A DNA stretch of 64,000 nucleotides from Microbacterium sp. LWH11-1.2 (GCF_038397745.1 NZ_CP151636.1:1860001-1924000); one strand, 5' to 3'; positions 51,521 through 59,459 are shown, counted from the stretch's first letter. Program-made: numbers and translations. Notes: a model not told the origin generated them from the letters alone.

Positions 51521-52621
51521 TCACGGGGTCGGCGCCTGGTCCTGTTCGGTGATCGGGGCCGGGGTCCCCGCCCGGAGGAGCGCGGCCAGTCCGTGCACGC
51601 CCTCGTGTGCGACCGCACGTCGCTGCCGCGTCGCGCCGGTGCCGTCGCTGCGGATGCGCTCGAGCCGTTCGGTGACGAAGTCGTCGTCGCCGAACTCCTG
51701 GAGCGCGGGCGTGCTCGCTGCCCGCATCCGATCGACGACGGCCCAGGCATCGGCGGCCTCGCCCGTCGTGGGATCGATGATGCGTGCCTCCATGCCGGAG
51801 CGCGCGGCCGTCCACAGCGACGCATCGACCGCGTCGAGTCGGTCGCCCCGCAGGGAGCGGTCGTCCGAGAGCAGGAGGGCGCGGCAGAGCACGGCGGCGA
51901 GCACGGAGTCCTCGGGCTCCAGCTGCGCGTCGAACACCCGGACCTCGACCGTCGGGAAGCGCTCCGACAGCCGCACGGCCCAGGACAGCGACGCCGTCTC
52001 GCCGATCGCATCCAGGTCGAGGAGCTGCCGGATGCGGCCACGGTAGTCCTCGAGGTCGTGGAACCGGGGCGGGCACCAGGACGAGGGGAGACGGTGGATC
52101 AGCACGCTCCGCCAGCTGGCGAACGCCGTGTCGAGGCCGTTGGCGAAGGGACTGTTGCCGGTGAGGGCCAGCAGCACGGGGAGCCAGCCGCGGATCCGGT
52201 TGAGCGCGCGGACCCGCTCCTCGTCGTCGGCGATCTCGACGTGGACGTGCAGACCGTTCACCTCGTGGTCGCGGCTGAGATGCCCGAGACGGAAGGCGAC
52301 ATCGTCGTAGTGCGGGGAGGGGGAGACGATCGACGTCCGCGTCGTGGCGAACGGATGTCCGGTGGCGGCGGCGATCGCCCGCTGCTCCTGCGCATGCCAT
52401 CCGACCAGGCCGCGCAGGTGGCGCAGCTGCGTCTCGGCCTCGGCACGGTCATCGACCGGCTCGGTGGCGGTCTCGAGCTGCGAGGTCAGGTACTCGGCCG
52501 TGACGCTGCCGCCGGTGCGGAGCCGCGTGAAGCGCTCCCGCGTGCCCGCGGCCATCGCCAGGGGCACGAGGGCGTCTTGGTCGAGAAGGAGGAACTCCTC
52601 CTCGATGCCGAATCGCGCCAT
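51521..52621 (-). CDS. Glutamate-cysteine ligase family 2 (YbdK-like carboxylate-amine ligase)
   Basis: 366 aa. ATP-dependent carboxylate-amine ligase fold: FGIEEEFLLLD start, LRTGGSVTAEYLTSQLETAT, HVHVEIADDEERVRALNRI, FPTVEVRVFD. Forms gamma-glutamyl-amine bonds; physiological substrate unclear since actinobacteria use mycothiol rather than glutathione. Downstream of the DUF7218 gene by six bases. Confidence 0.88.
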   Translation of the reverse strand: MARFGIEEEFLLLDQDALVPLAMAAGTRERFTRLRTGGSVTAEYLTSQLETATEPVDDRAEAETQLRHLRGLVGWHAQEQRAIAAATGHPFATTRTSIVSPSPHYDDVAFRLGHLSRDHEVNGLHVHVEIADDEERVRALNRIRGWLPVLLALTGNSPFANGLDTAFASWRSVLIHRLPSSWCPPRFHDLEDYRGRIRQLLDLDAIGETASLSWAVRLSERFPTVEVRVFDAQLEPEDSVLAAVLCRALLLSDDRSLRGDRLDAVDASLWTAARSGMEARIIDPTTGEAADAWAVVDRMRAASTPALQEFGDDDFVTERLERIRSDGTGATRQRRAVAHEGVHGLAALLRAGTPAPITEQDQAPTP

Positions 52622-52627
52622 CGCGGG

Positions 52628-52894
52628 TCAGTGATTCCGGAGGGCGGAGATGAGCTCGGACTTCCGCTTCCCGCTGTAGCCGGTCAGGCCCAGCTCCTTG
52701 GCGCGCTTCTTCAACTTGGGGACGGTCCAGTCCTCGTAGTCGCCGCTCTCGCCGCCGCGGCGGCCGACCGCCTTGCGTCCGTCTCTGGCCGCGGCGTTCG
52801 AGATGCGTGCGGCCTTCTCCTTGGATGCTCCGTCATCGCGGAGCTCCTCGTAGAGTTCCGGATCCTTCAGAGAGTTGTTCCGTCTGCCCGGCAT
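52628..52894 (-). CDS. DUF7218 protein with Rho-N/HeH-like C-terminus
   Basis: 88 aa from the ATG at 52894. N-half PGRRNNSLKDPELYEELRDD and a KEKAARISNAAARDGR helix; C-half TVPKLKKRAKELGLTGYSG followed by KRKSELISALRNH, the SAP/Rho-N/HeH helix-extended-loop-helix. Suggests nucleic-acid binding, possibly stress-related. Operon with the ligase. Confidence 0.78.
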   Translation of the reverse strand: MPGRRNNSLKDPELYEELRDDGASKEKAARISNAAARDGRKAVGRRGGESGDYEDWTVPKLKKRAKELGLTGYSGKRKSELISALRNH

Positions 52895-53019
52895 GATCCT
52901 CAGCTCCTTGCGATGGCACCTGGGAGGTACCTGAGTCAACCCCCTGACGGGGAAAGTCGTACGTGGCTACGTTTGGTCGCTGTAGACGGGCGCACTGTGC
53001 CCCGGCGAAAGGAAATCTG

Positions 53020-53184
53020 ATGAACATTCTGTTGATCATCGTCATCGTCGTCGCTGTGATCCTCGCGATCACCGGCGGACTCGTGCAGTCGCTTCAGTTC
53101 CTGCTCTGGGTCGGACTGGTCCTGCTGGCCATCGCCGTGATCGCCTGGTTGATCCGTGCGATCAGCGGGAGCCGACGGGCCTGA
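53020..53184 (+). CDS. 54-residue two-helix membrane protein
   Basis: MNILLIIVIVVAVILAITGG, a short turn, then VGLVLLAIAVIAWLIRAISG and a basic end. GAAAGGAAA lies before the ATG; upstream in-frame start is implausible. Similar tiny proteins accompany CsbD genes in this group. Function unknown. Confidence 0.7.
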   Translation: MNILLIIVIVVAVILAITGGLVQSLQFLLWVGLVLLAIAVIAWLIRAISGSRRA

Positions 53185-53188
53185 CCCC

Positions 53189-53224
53189 ACAAGTGAGGCC
53201 CGCCCGTCGGCGGGCCTCACTTGT
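53189..53224. terminator. Bidirectional terminator, 16-bp perfect stem
   Basis: ACAAGTGAGGCCCGCC, loop CGTC, exact complement to 53224. It serves the 54-residue protein gene and the convergent CsbD gene, whose stop (53217-53219) lies inside the stem. Confidence 0.85.
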
Positions 53225-53402
53225 CGAAAGCCGTCTTGGCGGCGTCCTTCACGTTCTCGCCGGCCTGCTTGGCTGAGGCCTTGACCTGGTCGGCCTTGCC
53301 CTCGGCTTCGAGCCGCTCGTTGTCCGTGACCTTGCCGAGGCCTTCCTTCGCCTTGCCGGCGGCCTTCTCGGCGGCGTTCTTGATGTCATCTGCGGCACTC
53401 AT
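53217..53402 (-). CDS. CsbD family stress protein
   Basis: 61 aa. MSAADDIKNAAEKAAGKAKE start and ERLEAEGKADQVKASAKQA, the CsbD amphipathic helical pattern. General-stress protein of unknown mechanism; highly charged Ala/Lys/Glu helix. Confidence 0.9.
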   Translation of the reverse strand: MSAADDIKNAAEKAAGKAKEGLGKVTDNERLEAEGKADQVKASAKQAGENVKDAAKTAFDK

Positions 53403-53473
53403 GTGCTGCTCCTCTCCTAGGCGGATCGTTTGCCTTCACACCCTCGCAAACCGCGGCGAAGACGGCCAAGGGA

Positions 53474-53499
53474 TTGACAATCCGCAGGTGCCGTGTCAA
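53474..53499. promoter_or_regulatory. TTGACA-N14-TGTCAA inverted repeat
   Basis: Lies in the gap upstream of the cysteine-rich gene. The left arm is also a perfect -35 hexamer. A metal-responsive operator is possible but no -10 box is obvious. Confidence 0.35.
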
Positions 53500-53596
53500 C
53501 GATGCCGAACCCGTCGACGTGGCTCCGTCGAAGGACTAGCCTGGCGCCAGGCGGGTGTCCTGCCCGCGGACCTCTCGAAGAAGGAAGCGGTGTGCG

Positions 53597-54001
53597 ATGG
53601 ACTCGATGATGATGGGCGCCATGTCGAAGAACATGGAGTCGATGACCGATGACATGGCCATGATGGACATGTCCGTCCTGCAGGCCTGTATGGACGCGTG
53701 CTCGGCCTGCGAGCAGGCCTGTACGGTGTGCTCCACTCAGCTGATGGACTGCGCGCCGGCATGCATGAACTGCGCCGACATGTGCAATACGATGATGCGC
53801 TCGATGATGCGGATGCAGGGGATGACCCCCGCCACCATGATGTCGATGCTCAACGCCTGCATCGCGATGTGTCAGCTCTGCATGGACGAGTGCATGAAGC
53901 ACGCCGACCACAGCGAGGTCTGCAGGATGTGCGCTCAGGCATGCCAGGCCTGCATGGACGCGTGCATGGCCATGAAGGACATGATGATGGCGAGCGCCTG
54001 A
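53597..54001 (+). CDS. Cysteine- and methionine-rich four-helix copper-binding protein (Csp-like)
   Basis: 134 aa with 18 cysteines in CxxxCxxC helical spacing (QACMDACSACEQACTVC, CAPACMNCADMC, CIAMCQLCMDEC, CRMCAQACQACMDAC) and about 25 methionines, with a Met-rich start. The four-helix pattern fits copper storage proteins (Csp/DUF326), where Cys-lined cores hold many Cu(I) ions. No signal peptide, so a cytosolic Csp3-like store is inferred. GAAGGAAG lies upstream. Confidence 0.85.
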   Translation: MDSMMMGAMSKNMESMTDDMAMMDMSVLQACMDACSACEQACTVCSTQLMDCAPACMNCADMCNTMMRSMMRMQGMTPATMMSMLNACIAMCQLCMDECMKHADHSEVCRMCAQACQACMDACMAMKDMMMASA

Positions 54002-54020
54002 CCCTTCGACAGGCTCAGGG
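54002..54020 (-). repeat. Interspersed repeat copy 1
   Basis: CCCTTCGACAGGCTCAGGG, the complement of the repeat at 56282, directly after the copper-protein stop. A degraded second copy follows in 54024-54045. See also 57217-57235. Confidence 0.7.
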
Positions 54021-54095
54021 ACCCAGCGACAGGCTCCGGGACCCAGCGAGGCCCAGGATGGCTCGGCGCCCAGCGGGGCTTGGGGCCCGGAGGGC

Positions 54096-54443
54096 TCAGG
54101 CCGCGGCGACGTTGTACTGCGTGCGCCCGATCGCGAGCACGCCGTAGCGCGCGTGCAGGGCCACCGGCGTGCCGGGGCCCGCTTCGAGCGAGGCGCCCGA
54201 GCCGTTCCACAGTGCGTGCGCCGCGCCGTCGAGCCCGCGCACGACGAGGTCGCCGGTCACGGCATCCGCCGACTCCACGATGCCGTCGACCCATTCGGCC
54301 GGCGTCGCCGAGGCGATGCGCGCCTGGATCAGGTGCAGGGCGTGGCCGGGAGCGAACGAGGAGCACCGGTCGCCGTGCTGGCACATGCACGCCGCACGCT
54401 CACGCACCGGGAGGGGCGAAAGGCGGTTCAGCGGCGTGGACAC
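54096..54443 (-). CDS. Small hypothetical protein with Cys-rich N-terminus
   Basis: 115 aa from a GTG at 54443 with AAGGAG. N-terminus CMCQHGDRC and a beta-rich C-terminal part (LWNGSGASLEAGPGTPVALHARYGVLAIGRTQYNV) typical of a small DUF7882-like beta barrel. No clear function. Divergent from the FBP-domain gene across a long gap. Confidence 0.6.
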   Translation of the reverse strand: MSTPLNRLSPLPVRERAACMCQHGDRCSSFAPGHALHLIQARIASATPAEWVDGIVESADAVTGDLVVRGLDGAAHALWNGSGASLEAGPGTPVALHARYGVLAIGRTQYNVAAA

Positions 54444-54744
54444 GGTGGTCTCCTTCATGATCGGGCGTTTCAGAAAGCGTAGGTCGGCATCCCGCGGGGC
54501 GATAGGCGCACCGACACGGAGTGAAACAAACAGGTGTAAGCTCGCCGGGTGCTGTTTTCGATGAGCGCCGTTCCGGCGCAGAACGGAGCCGCAGGCGCCC
54601 CCCGCGCCGCGGACAGAGGCTGAGGACCAGCCGGAGGCGGAATCCCCGTCCCCGGTGCTGCGTCATACCCGGCATCCATCGCCGGTGACCTCCACCTCCG
54701 ATCGACTCGCCCGCTGCGGCGACCACTCCGAAAGCACCTCTCTC
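54444..54744 (+). other. 301-bp divergent gap, possible structured leader of the FBP gene
   Basis: No good reading frame. It contains several short inverted repeats (e.g. GCGCCGTTCCGGCGC near 54565). Transcription probably starts near GTGTAAGCT at about 54535, giving a leader of about 200 bases. No known riboswitch was recognised. Confidence 0.3.
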
Positions 54745-55239
54745 ATGCGTCCCATCGACGAGCGCGCCATCCGCGCCTCCTTCATCAACGCCTCCCGCAA
54801 GGAGGTCTCCGACCTCCACCTGCCCGCCGACTTCGCGGACATCGACTTCGACAAGCTCGACTACCTCGGCTGGACCGATCCGAAGATGCCGCGCCGCGCC
54901 TACGTCGTGGCCTGGATCGACGATGCTCCCGTCGGCGTCGTGCTGCAGCGCGCCGAGCAGCGCGTGCTCGCCCGCGCGCAGTGCTCCTGGTGCGAGGACG
55001 TCACGCTCCGCAACGACGTGCAGCTGTTCGTGGCACGCAAGGCGGGCGCGGCCGGTCGCAAGGGCGACGCCGTCGGCAACCTCGCGTGCGCGGAGTTCGG
55101 ATGCTCCCGCAACGTGCGGGTCCTGCCCCCGCTGGCGTACCAGGGCTACGACCGCGAGCTCGCGCGCGAGATGCGCATCCTGCGCCTGCAGGAGCACGTC
55201 ACAGGGTTCCTGCGCGAGGTCGCGGGGACGACGGCCTAG
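54745..55239 (+). CDS. FBP-domain (treble-clef zinc finger) protein
   Basis: 164 aa from the ATG at 54745. Helical N-half (IDERAIRASFINASRKEVSDLHLP), then the FBP zinc domain with CSWCEDVT and CAEFGCSRN (four Cys). FusB/FusC fusidic-acid-resistance proteins share this fold and rescue EF-G from stalled ribosomes, so an EF-G-binding role is possible. Confidence 0.85.
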   Translation: MRPIDERAIRASFINASRKEVSDLHLPADFADIDFDKLDYLGWTDPKMPRRAYVVAWIDDAPVGVVLQRAEQRVLARAQCSWCEDVTLRNDVQLFVARKAGAAGRKGDAVGNLACAEFGCSRNVRVLPPLAYQGYDRELAREMRILRLQEHVTGFLREVAGTTA

Positions 55240-55366
55240 GCGATCTCGAACGTCGCCACCGTCTCCTCGTCATCGCAGGCGCCGCCGACCCAGAGGCGGA
55301 ATCCGCCGGGCTCGACCCGGCGGATTCCGTCGAGGCCGGAGCCGATCGAGCAGACGCACGTGACTC
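55236..55366 (-). pseudogene. Fragment resembling the C-terminal FN3 domain end of a GH3 glycosidase
   Basis: Minus frame ending at 55236 reads GLDGIRRVEPGGFRLWVGGA, then a DDEETVATFEIA tail. This matches the FN3-like end of GH3 beta-glucosidases (RRxVEPGxFxxxVGxSSxD). Only about 40 codons remain, without a start or the catalytic domains. Lies just after the paaX stop. Confidence 0.42.
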
Positions 55367-55384
55367 TTCCGACGCGGCTCGTGG

Positions 55385-56311
55385 TCAGGGCGACGACGGC
55401 GCGTCCCGCCGGGTGACCGCCCGGACGTGCTCCCACGCGGGCTCGGCAAGGCCGACCGAGAGCCGGGCGAACTCGTCGAAGCTGCGGCGGCCGGGCCAGT
55501 CGGACGGCAGCATCGACGGCGGCAGGCCGGGGTCGGTGTACGGCAGCACGCGCCAGCTGTCGATCAGCCGCACGTACGCCGCGAAGGGTTCGGCGGGAAG
55601 GGCGGCGAGCGAGTCCTGGAAGGCGAGGTGCTCGGCGCGCAGCGCCTCGAGATCCCACCAGTGCGCCGCGGCGTCGATCAGCGAGCCGGCAGGCAGCGGG
55701 TCGGACGCCCGGAACAGGGTGGTCCAGGGGCGGGCACCCAGGTCGTCGAGGATCTCGAGCACCTCGTCCAGGAGGTGTCCCGGGCAGATCCAGAGGGCGG
55801 GTGACACGTTGCCGGCGCCGATCCACTGCAGCCGGCGGCGCAGCTGGTGACGCACGCTGCGGGCGCTCTCGGGGACCGAGAACGACACGAGGCACCAGGT
55901 GTCGGCATCCGTCATCTCGCGCATCTCGAAGATGCGACGGTCACCGCGCTCCAGCATCCCGACGGCAGCCGGGTTCAGGCGGTACCCGATCGCCTCGGAG
56001 CGCTCCGGGACGAGGAGGCCCTTCTGCTTCAGCCGCGTGATGCCGGTCCGCGCCTGTGCGGCGGGGATGCCGAGATCGCCCGCGAGCGCGACAAGGTCGG
56101 CGGCCGAGATCTCTCCACCCAGCGGCCGCAGGTAGAGCCCGATCAGCGTGCGCAGCAGCGACGCGGTGCTTCCGGGTCGCGCATCGATGTCGTCCAGCAC
56201 GGCCGGGCTCCCCGAGCCCGCCTGGGTCCCTGAGCCTCCCGGGGTCCCTGAGCCTCCCTGGGTCCCTGAGCCTCCCTGGGTCCCTGAGCCTGTCGAAGGG
56301 TCAGCGTCCAT
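55385..56311 (-). CDS. PaaX-family transcriptional regulator
   Basis: 308 aa from the ATG at 56311; a GTG at 56200 is a possible shorter start. Winged helix at about 45-115 (SLLRTLIGLYLRPLGGEISAADLVALAG, QARTGITRLKQKGLL), central PaaX domain, C-terminal ACT-like domain (LPAEPFAAYVRLIDSWRVLPYTDPGLP). The first 37 residues are low-complexity Gly/Ser/Thr/Gln encoded by a tandem repeat. Likely controls the kynurenine operon; overlaps kynU by 11 bases. Confidence 0.87.
   Translation of the reverse strand: MDADPSTGSGTQGGSGTQGGSGTPGGSGTQAGSGSPAVLDDIDARPGSTASLLRTLIGLYLRPLGGEISAADLVALAGDLGIPAAQARTGITRLKQKGLLVPERSEAIGYRLNPAAVGMLERGDRRIFEMREMTDADTWCLVSFSVPESARSVRHQLRRRLQWIGAGNVSPALWICPGHLLDEVLEILDDLGARPWTTLFRASDPLPAGSLIDAAAHWWDLEALRAEHLAFQDSLAALPAEPFAAYVRLIDSWRVLPYTDPGLPPSMLPSDWPGRRSFDEFARLSVGLAEPAWEHVRAVTRRDAPSSP
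56224..56300 (-). repeat. Four 18-bp tandem units ending in an interspersed repeat, inside paaX
   Basis: Plus-strand unit GGGTCCCTGAGCCTCCCT at 56224, 56242, 56260 and 56278; the last runs into CCCTGAGCCTGTCGAAGGG (56282-56300). Being 18 bp it stays in frame and adds six-residue Gly-Ser-Gly-Thr-Gln-Gly repeats to PaaX. Confidence 0.8.
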
Positions 56312-57563
56312 CGGACTTCAGAGCGTCGCGCACCGCGAGGATGCCCGTCACCGTCTCGACGTGCGACGTGCTCAGCGGCGAGAGCCCGAGGCGGATGCCG
56401 TCGGGGAAGCGGAAGTCGGGGATGATCCCGTCCTCCCACAGGCGCCGGGTGACCTCGCGGAAGTCGGGGTGGCCGATCGTCACGTGGCCGCCGCGGAGCT
56501 GCGGATCGCGCGGGCTGAGCAGGCGCACGTCGAGGGGGGCGAGGACCTCGTCGTAGGCCTGCACCGCGAGCTCGGTCAGCGATGTCGACTTCGCGCGCAC
56601 CTCAGCGATCGTCGCCTGCTCGATGAGGTCGAGCATCCCCTGCATCGCGAGCATGGACGTCACCGGCGGAGTGCCGCTGAGCAGCTGCCGGATGTCGCCT
56701 GCCGGGGCGTACTCGGGACCCATCGCGAAGATGTCGGCCGCACTCCACCACCCCTGGATGGGCTGGCGCAGCACGCCCTGCAGGTCGTGGCGGAGGTACG
56801 CGAACGCGGGGGAGCCGGGTCCGCCGTTGAGGTACTTGTACGTGCACCCCACGGCCATGTCGACCCCCCAGGCGTCGAGCTGCATCGGGACGACACCGGC
56901 GGAATGGCACAGGTCCCACATCATCAGCGCGCCCGACTCGTGCACGGCCGCCGTGATCGCCTCCATGTCGGCGAGGGCGCCCGAACGGTAGTCCACGTGG
57001 CTGAGCGAAACGAGCGCGGTGCGCTCCGACACCGCGTGGTGCACGTCGGCCACGGTCACGCCCCGCACCGGGTCGGGGTCGAGCCAGCGCAGCGTCATGC
57101 CGGCCTCGGCTGCCACGCCTTCGGCGAGGAAGCGGTCGGTCGGGAAGTTGCCCGCCTCGATGACGAGCTCGGTCCGCGCAGGCGCGCCGTTCGTGCCCTG
57201 ACGCCCATCCGTCGATCCCTGAGCGTGTCGAAGGGCGGCGCGCATGAGCTTGTAGATGAGCACGCTGGTCGAGTCGGCGACGACGGTCTGTCCGGCCGCG
57301 GCGCCCAGGGCGACGCGGCCGATGCGGTCGCCGAGCTCCATCGGCAGGGCCATCCACTGCTCGTCCCACGAGCGGATCAGTCGCGTGCCCCAGTCCTCGC
57401 GCACGAAGGTCGCGAGCTTCTCGGGGATGTCGCGCAGCGGGCGGCCGAGCGAGTTGCCGTCGAGGTACGCCGTGACGCCGGGGGCGTCGAGGAACGCGTC
57501 GCGGTGCGCACCGAGCGGGTCGGCGGCATCGAGGGCGCGGGCGGTGTCGAGGAGGTCGGTCAT
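56301..57563 (-). CDS. kynU: Kynureninase
   Basis: 420 aa. PLP enzyme cleaving kynurenine (or 3-hydroxykynurenine) to anthranilate and alanine. PLP lysine in CTYKYLNGGPG, YLDGNSLGRP start, EAGNFPTDRF, LSHVDYRSG, DLCHSAGVVP. A 15-20 residue insert (RHAQGSTDGRQGTNGAPA) precedes ELVIEAGNF and comes from an interspersed repeat. Operon kynA-amidohydrolase-kynU-paaX. Confidence 0.94.
   Translation of the reverse strand: MTDLLDTARALDAADPLGAHRDAFLDAPGVTAYLDGNSLGRPLRDIPEKLATFVREDWGTRLIRSWDEQWMALPMELGDRIGRVALGAAAGQTVVADSTSVLIYKLMRAALRHAQGSTDGRQGTNGAPARTELVIEAGNFPTDRFLAEGVAAEAGMTLRWLDPDPVRGVTVADVHHAVSERTALVSLSHVDYRSGALADMEAITAAVHESGALMMWDLCHSAGVVPMQLDAWGVDMAVGCTYKYLNGGPGSPAFAYLRHDLQGVLRQPIQGWWSAADIFAMGPEYAPAGDIRQLLSGTPPVTSMLAMQGMLDLIEQATIAEVRAKSTSLTELAVQAYDEVLAPLDVRLLSPRDPQLRGGHVTIGHPDFREVTRRLWEDGIIPDFRFPDGIRLGLSPLSTSHVETVTGILAVRDALKSDGR
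57217..57235. repeat. Interspersed repeat copy 3 inside kynU
   Basis: CCCTGAGCGTGTCGAAGGG, one base different from copy 2. It encodes part of the extra surface insert in kynureninase. Confidence 0.75.
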
Positions 57564-57564
57564 G

Positions 57565-58596
57565 TCACACCTTCAGATCGGCGGGGGTGAGGCGGCGGGC
57601 GCGGAGCGGGTCCGCGTCGCCGCGGAGGAAGAGGAGGACGGATGCCGGGTCGCGCGGGTCGGCCGGAGCGAGCGCGCGGACGAGGGCGAGGCTGTCGATG
57701 CCCGCCTCCCGGAGTGCGGCGACCTCGCCGGGATGCAGGTCGACGGGCGTCGGACCGTTGCCCATGTCGGTACCGTAGAGCACGGTTCCGCCCGCGGCGT
57801 GGAAGCGTCGGACGTTGTCGATCGCCGTCGCCCGCTCGGGGTCGTCGTGGATCGCGAGCGTCGAGATCCAGCGGACGGATGCCGCCTGCACCGCGATCTC
57901 CTCGTCGGAGAGCCGCTCGGAGAAAGGGGCGTGGGCGAGCGCGGCGGCACCGAGTCGGGCCGCCCGCTGCGCCTCGGCGGGGCCCTGCGCGTGCACGACG
58001 ACGGGGAGGTCGCGCGCGGCGGCGAGCTCGATGATCGTGCGGAGCAGGTCATCGTCGAACACGGGACCGGCATCGCTGTTGCTCGCGACCTTGATGCGGG
58101 TGGCGCCGGCATCCGCCATCTCCGCGACGGCCGCGGCGGCGTCGTCGGTGCTCGCGATCTCGCGGAAGGAACCGCTCGGCGCCCAGTCGCGGTCGGACGG
58201 GTATCCGCCCGGCGGGGTGAGAAAGGCGCCGGCGAACTCGACGGTGGGGCCAAGCGGCGTGCGTAACTCAGCAAGAACTTCGCCGAACCGGGCGGAACCC
58301 GGCGGGGAGATGCTGTTCGGCGACGTTCGTGCTGAATTGTGAACGGCCAGCTGTGCCAGCACCTCGACGTTCCCGCCCAGATCCACGACGCGACCCAGCA
58401 CCGAATCCGCCAGCAGGTCGGCGTCGACGAGCTGCAGGTGCACGTGGTGGTCGGTGAATCCGCCGACGATGACGCCGTCGAGGCGCGGCAGGTCCGCCGG
58501 CAGCGCGACTTCGCGCAGCAGCATCTGTCCGTCGTCGTCGGCCTCGACGACGCCCTCGCGCCATCCTTCGCCGTCGAAGAAGGTGACGGCGAACAT
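57565..58596 (-). CDS. Amidohydrolase, candidate N-formylkynurenine formamidase or related hydrolase
   Basis: 343 aa, ATG overlapping the kynA stop (TGATG). Metallo-dependent TIM barrel with HVH (51-53), Lys in IKVASNSD, VVVHAQGP, LAHAPFSE, and Asp in YGTDMGNGP, a complete amidohydrolase set. It lies between tryptophan dioxygenase and kynureninase, exactly where an arylformamidase is needed and none is present. Function inferred from context. Confidence 0.82.
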   Translation of the reverse strand: MFAVTFFDGEGWREGVVEADDDGQMLLREVALPADLPRLDGVIVGGFTDHHVHLQLVDADLLADSVLGRVVDLGGNVEVLAQLAVHNSARTSPNSISPPGSARFGEVLAELRTPLGPTVEFAGAFLTPPGGYPSDRDWAPSGSFREIASTDDAAAAVAEMADAGATRIKVASNSDAGPVFDDDLLRTIIELAAARDLPVVVHAQGPAEAQRAARLGAAALAHAPFSERLSDEEIAVQAASVRWISTLAIHDDPERATAIDNVRRFHAAGGTVLYGTDMGNGPTPVDLHPGEVAALREAGIDSLALVRALAPADPRDPASVLLFLRGDADPLRARRLTPADLKV

Positions 58597-59459
58597 CAGC
58601 CGCCGATCTCGGTGCGCACGGTGTACAGCTCGGGGAAGAACGTGAGATCCAGTGCGCGCTGCAGGAATTCCACCCCGCTCGATCCGCCGGTGCCGACCTT
58701 CATGCCGATCGTCCGGGCGACGGTCTTGAGGTGGCGGAAGCGCCAGAACTGGAAGTTGTCCTCGAGGTCGACGAGGTCTTCGCACGCCTCGTAAAGATCC
58801 CAGTTCTGCTGGTGGTTCTGGTAGATCTCGCGGATGGCCGGCACGAGCTCCGGGGTCTCGCGGTAGGGCTCGCGGACATCGCGCTCGAGGATCGAGGCGG
58901 GCACGGGCAGTCCACGCCGCGAGGCATAGCGGAGGAACTCGTCGTACAGGGTCGGCTTCTCCCACTCGGCCGTCAGCAGCGCGAGATTGGCGGGATGATC
59001 GGCGAAGACCTGCAGCATCTTCTCGTTCTTGTTGCCGAGGGCGAACTCCACCGCGCGGTACTGCACCGACTGGAAGCCGGACGAGTTGCCCAGCGCCCCG
59101 CGGAACTGCGCGTACTCGGTCGGCGTGAGCGTCGCCAGGATCGCCCACTGCTGCGTCATGACGTCCTGGATCCTCTTCACGCGCGCGACCCGCTTCAGCG
59201 CCTCGCGGAGGTCGTCGCTCGCGAGCAGTTCACGGGCCGAGGAGAGCTCGTGCAGCAGCTGCTTGAGCCAGAGCTCCGTGGTCTGGTGCTGGATGATGAA
59301 CAGCATCTCGTCGTGGTGCTGCGGGGCGCTGACCGGATGCTGCGCCGTGAGCAGCTGATCGAGCCCGAGGTACGACCCGTAGGTCATCTTTCCCGACAGG
59401 TCGGTGACGATGCCGGACTCCAGGGTGCGCTCGTTCTCGGTGCTCATGATCCCGAACAT
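58596..59459 (-). CDS. kynA: Tryptophan 2,3-dioxygenase
   Basis: 287 aa (or 283 from the ATG at 59447). Haem enzyme opening the indole ring to N-formylkynurenine. MTYGSYLGLDQLL, HDEMLFIIQHQTTELWLKQL with the distal His, QNWDLYEACEDLVDLEDNFQ, and RFRHLKTVARTIG with the proximal haem His; C-terminal GTGGSSGVEFL loop. First gene of the kyn operon. Confidence 0.94.
   Translation of the reverse strand: MFGIMSTENERTLESGIVTDLSGKMTYGSYLGLDQLLTAQHPVSAPQHHDEMLFIIQHQTTELWLKQLLHELSSARELLASDDLREALKRVARVKRIQDVMTQQWAILATLTPTEYAQFRGALGNSSGFQSVQYRAVEFALGNKNEKMLQVFADHPANLALLTAEWEKPTLYDEFLRYASRRGLPVPASILERDVREPYRETPELVPAIREIYQNHQQNWDLYEACEDLVDLEDNFQFWRFRHLKTVARTIGMKVGTGGSSGVEFLQRALDLTFFPELYTVRTEIGG

Noticed and set aside
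54444..54744. Cobalamin, SAM or Mg riboswitch
   Set aside because: No consensus core (B12 box, SAM helix junction or M-box) could be recognised by eye.
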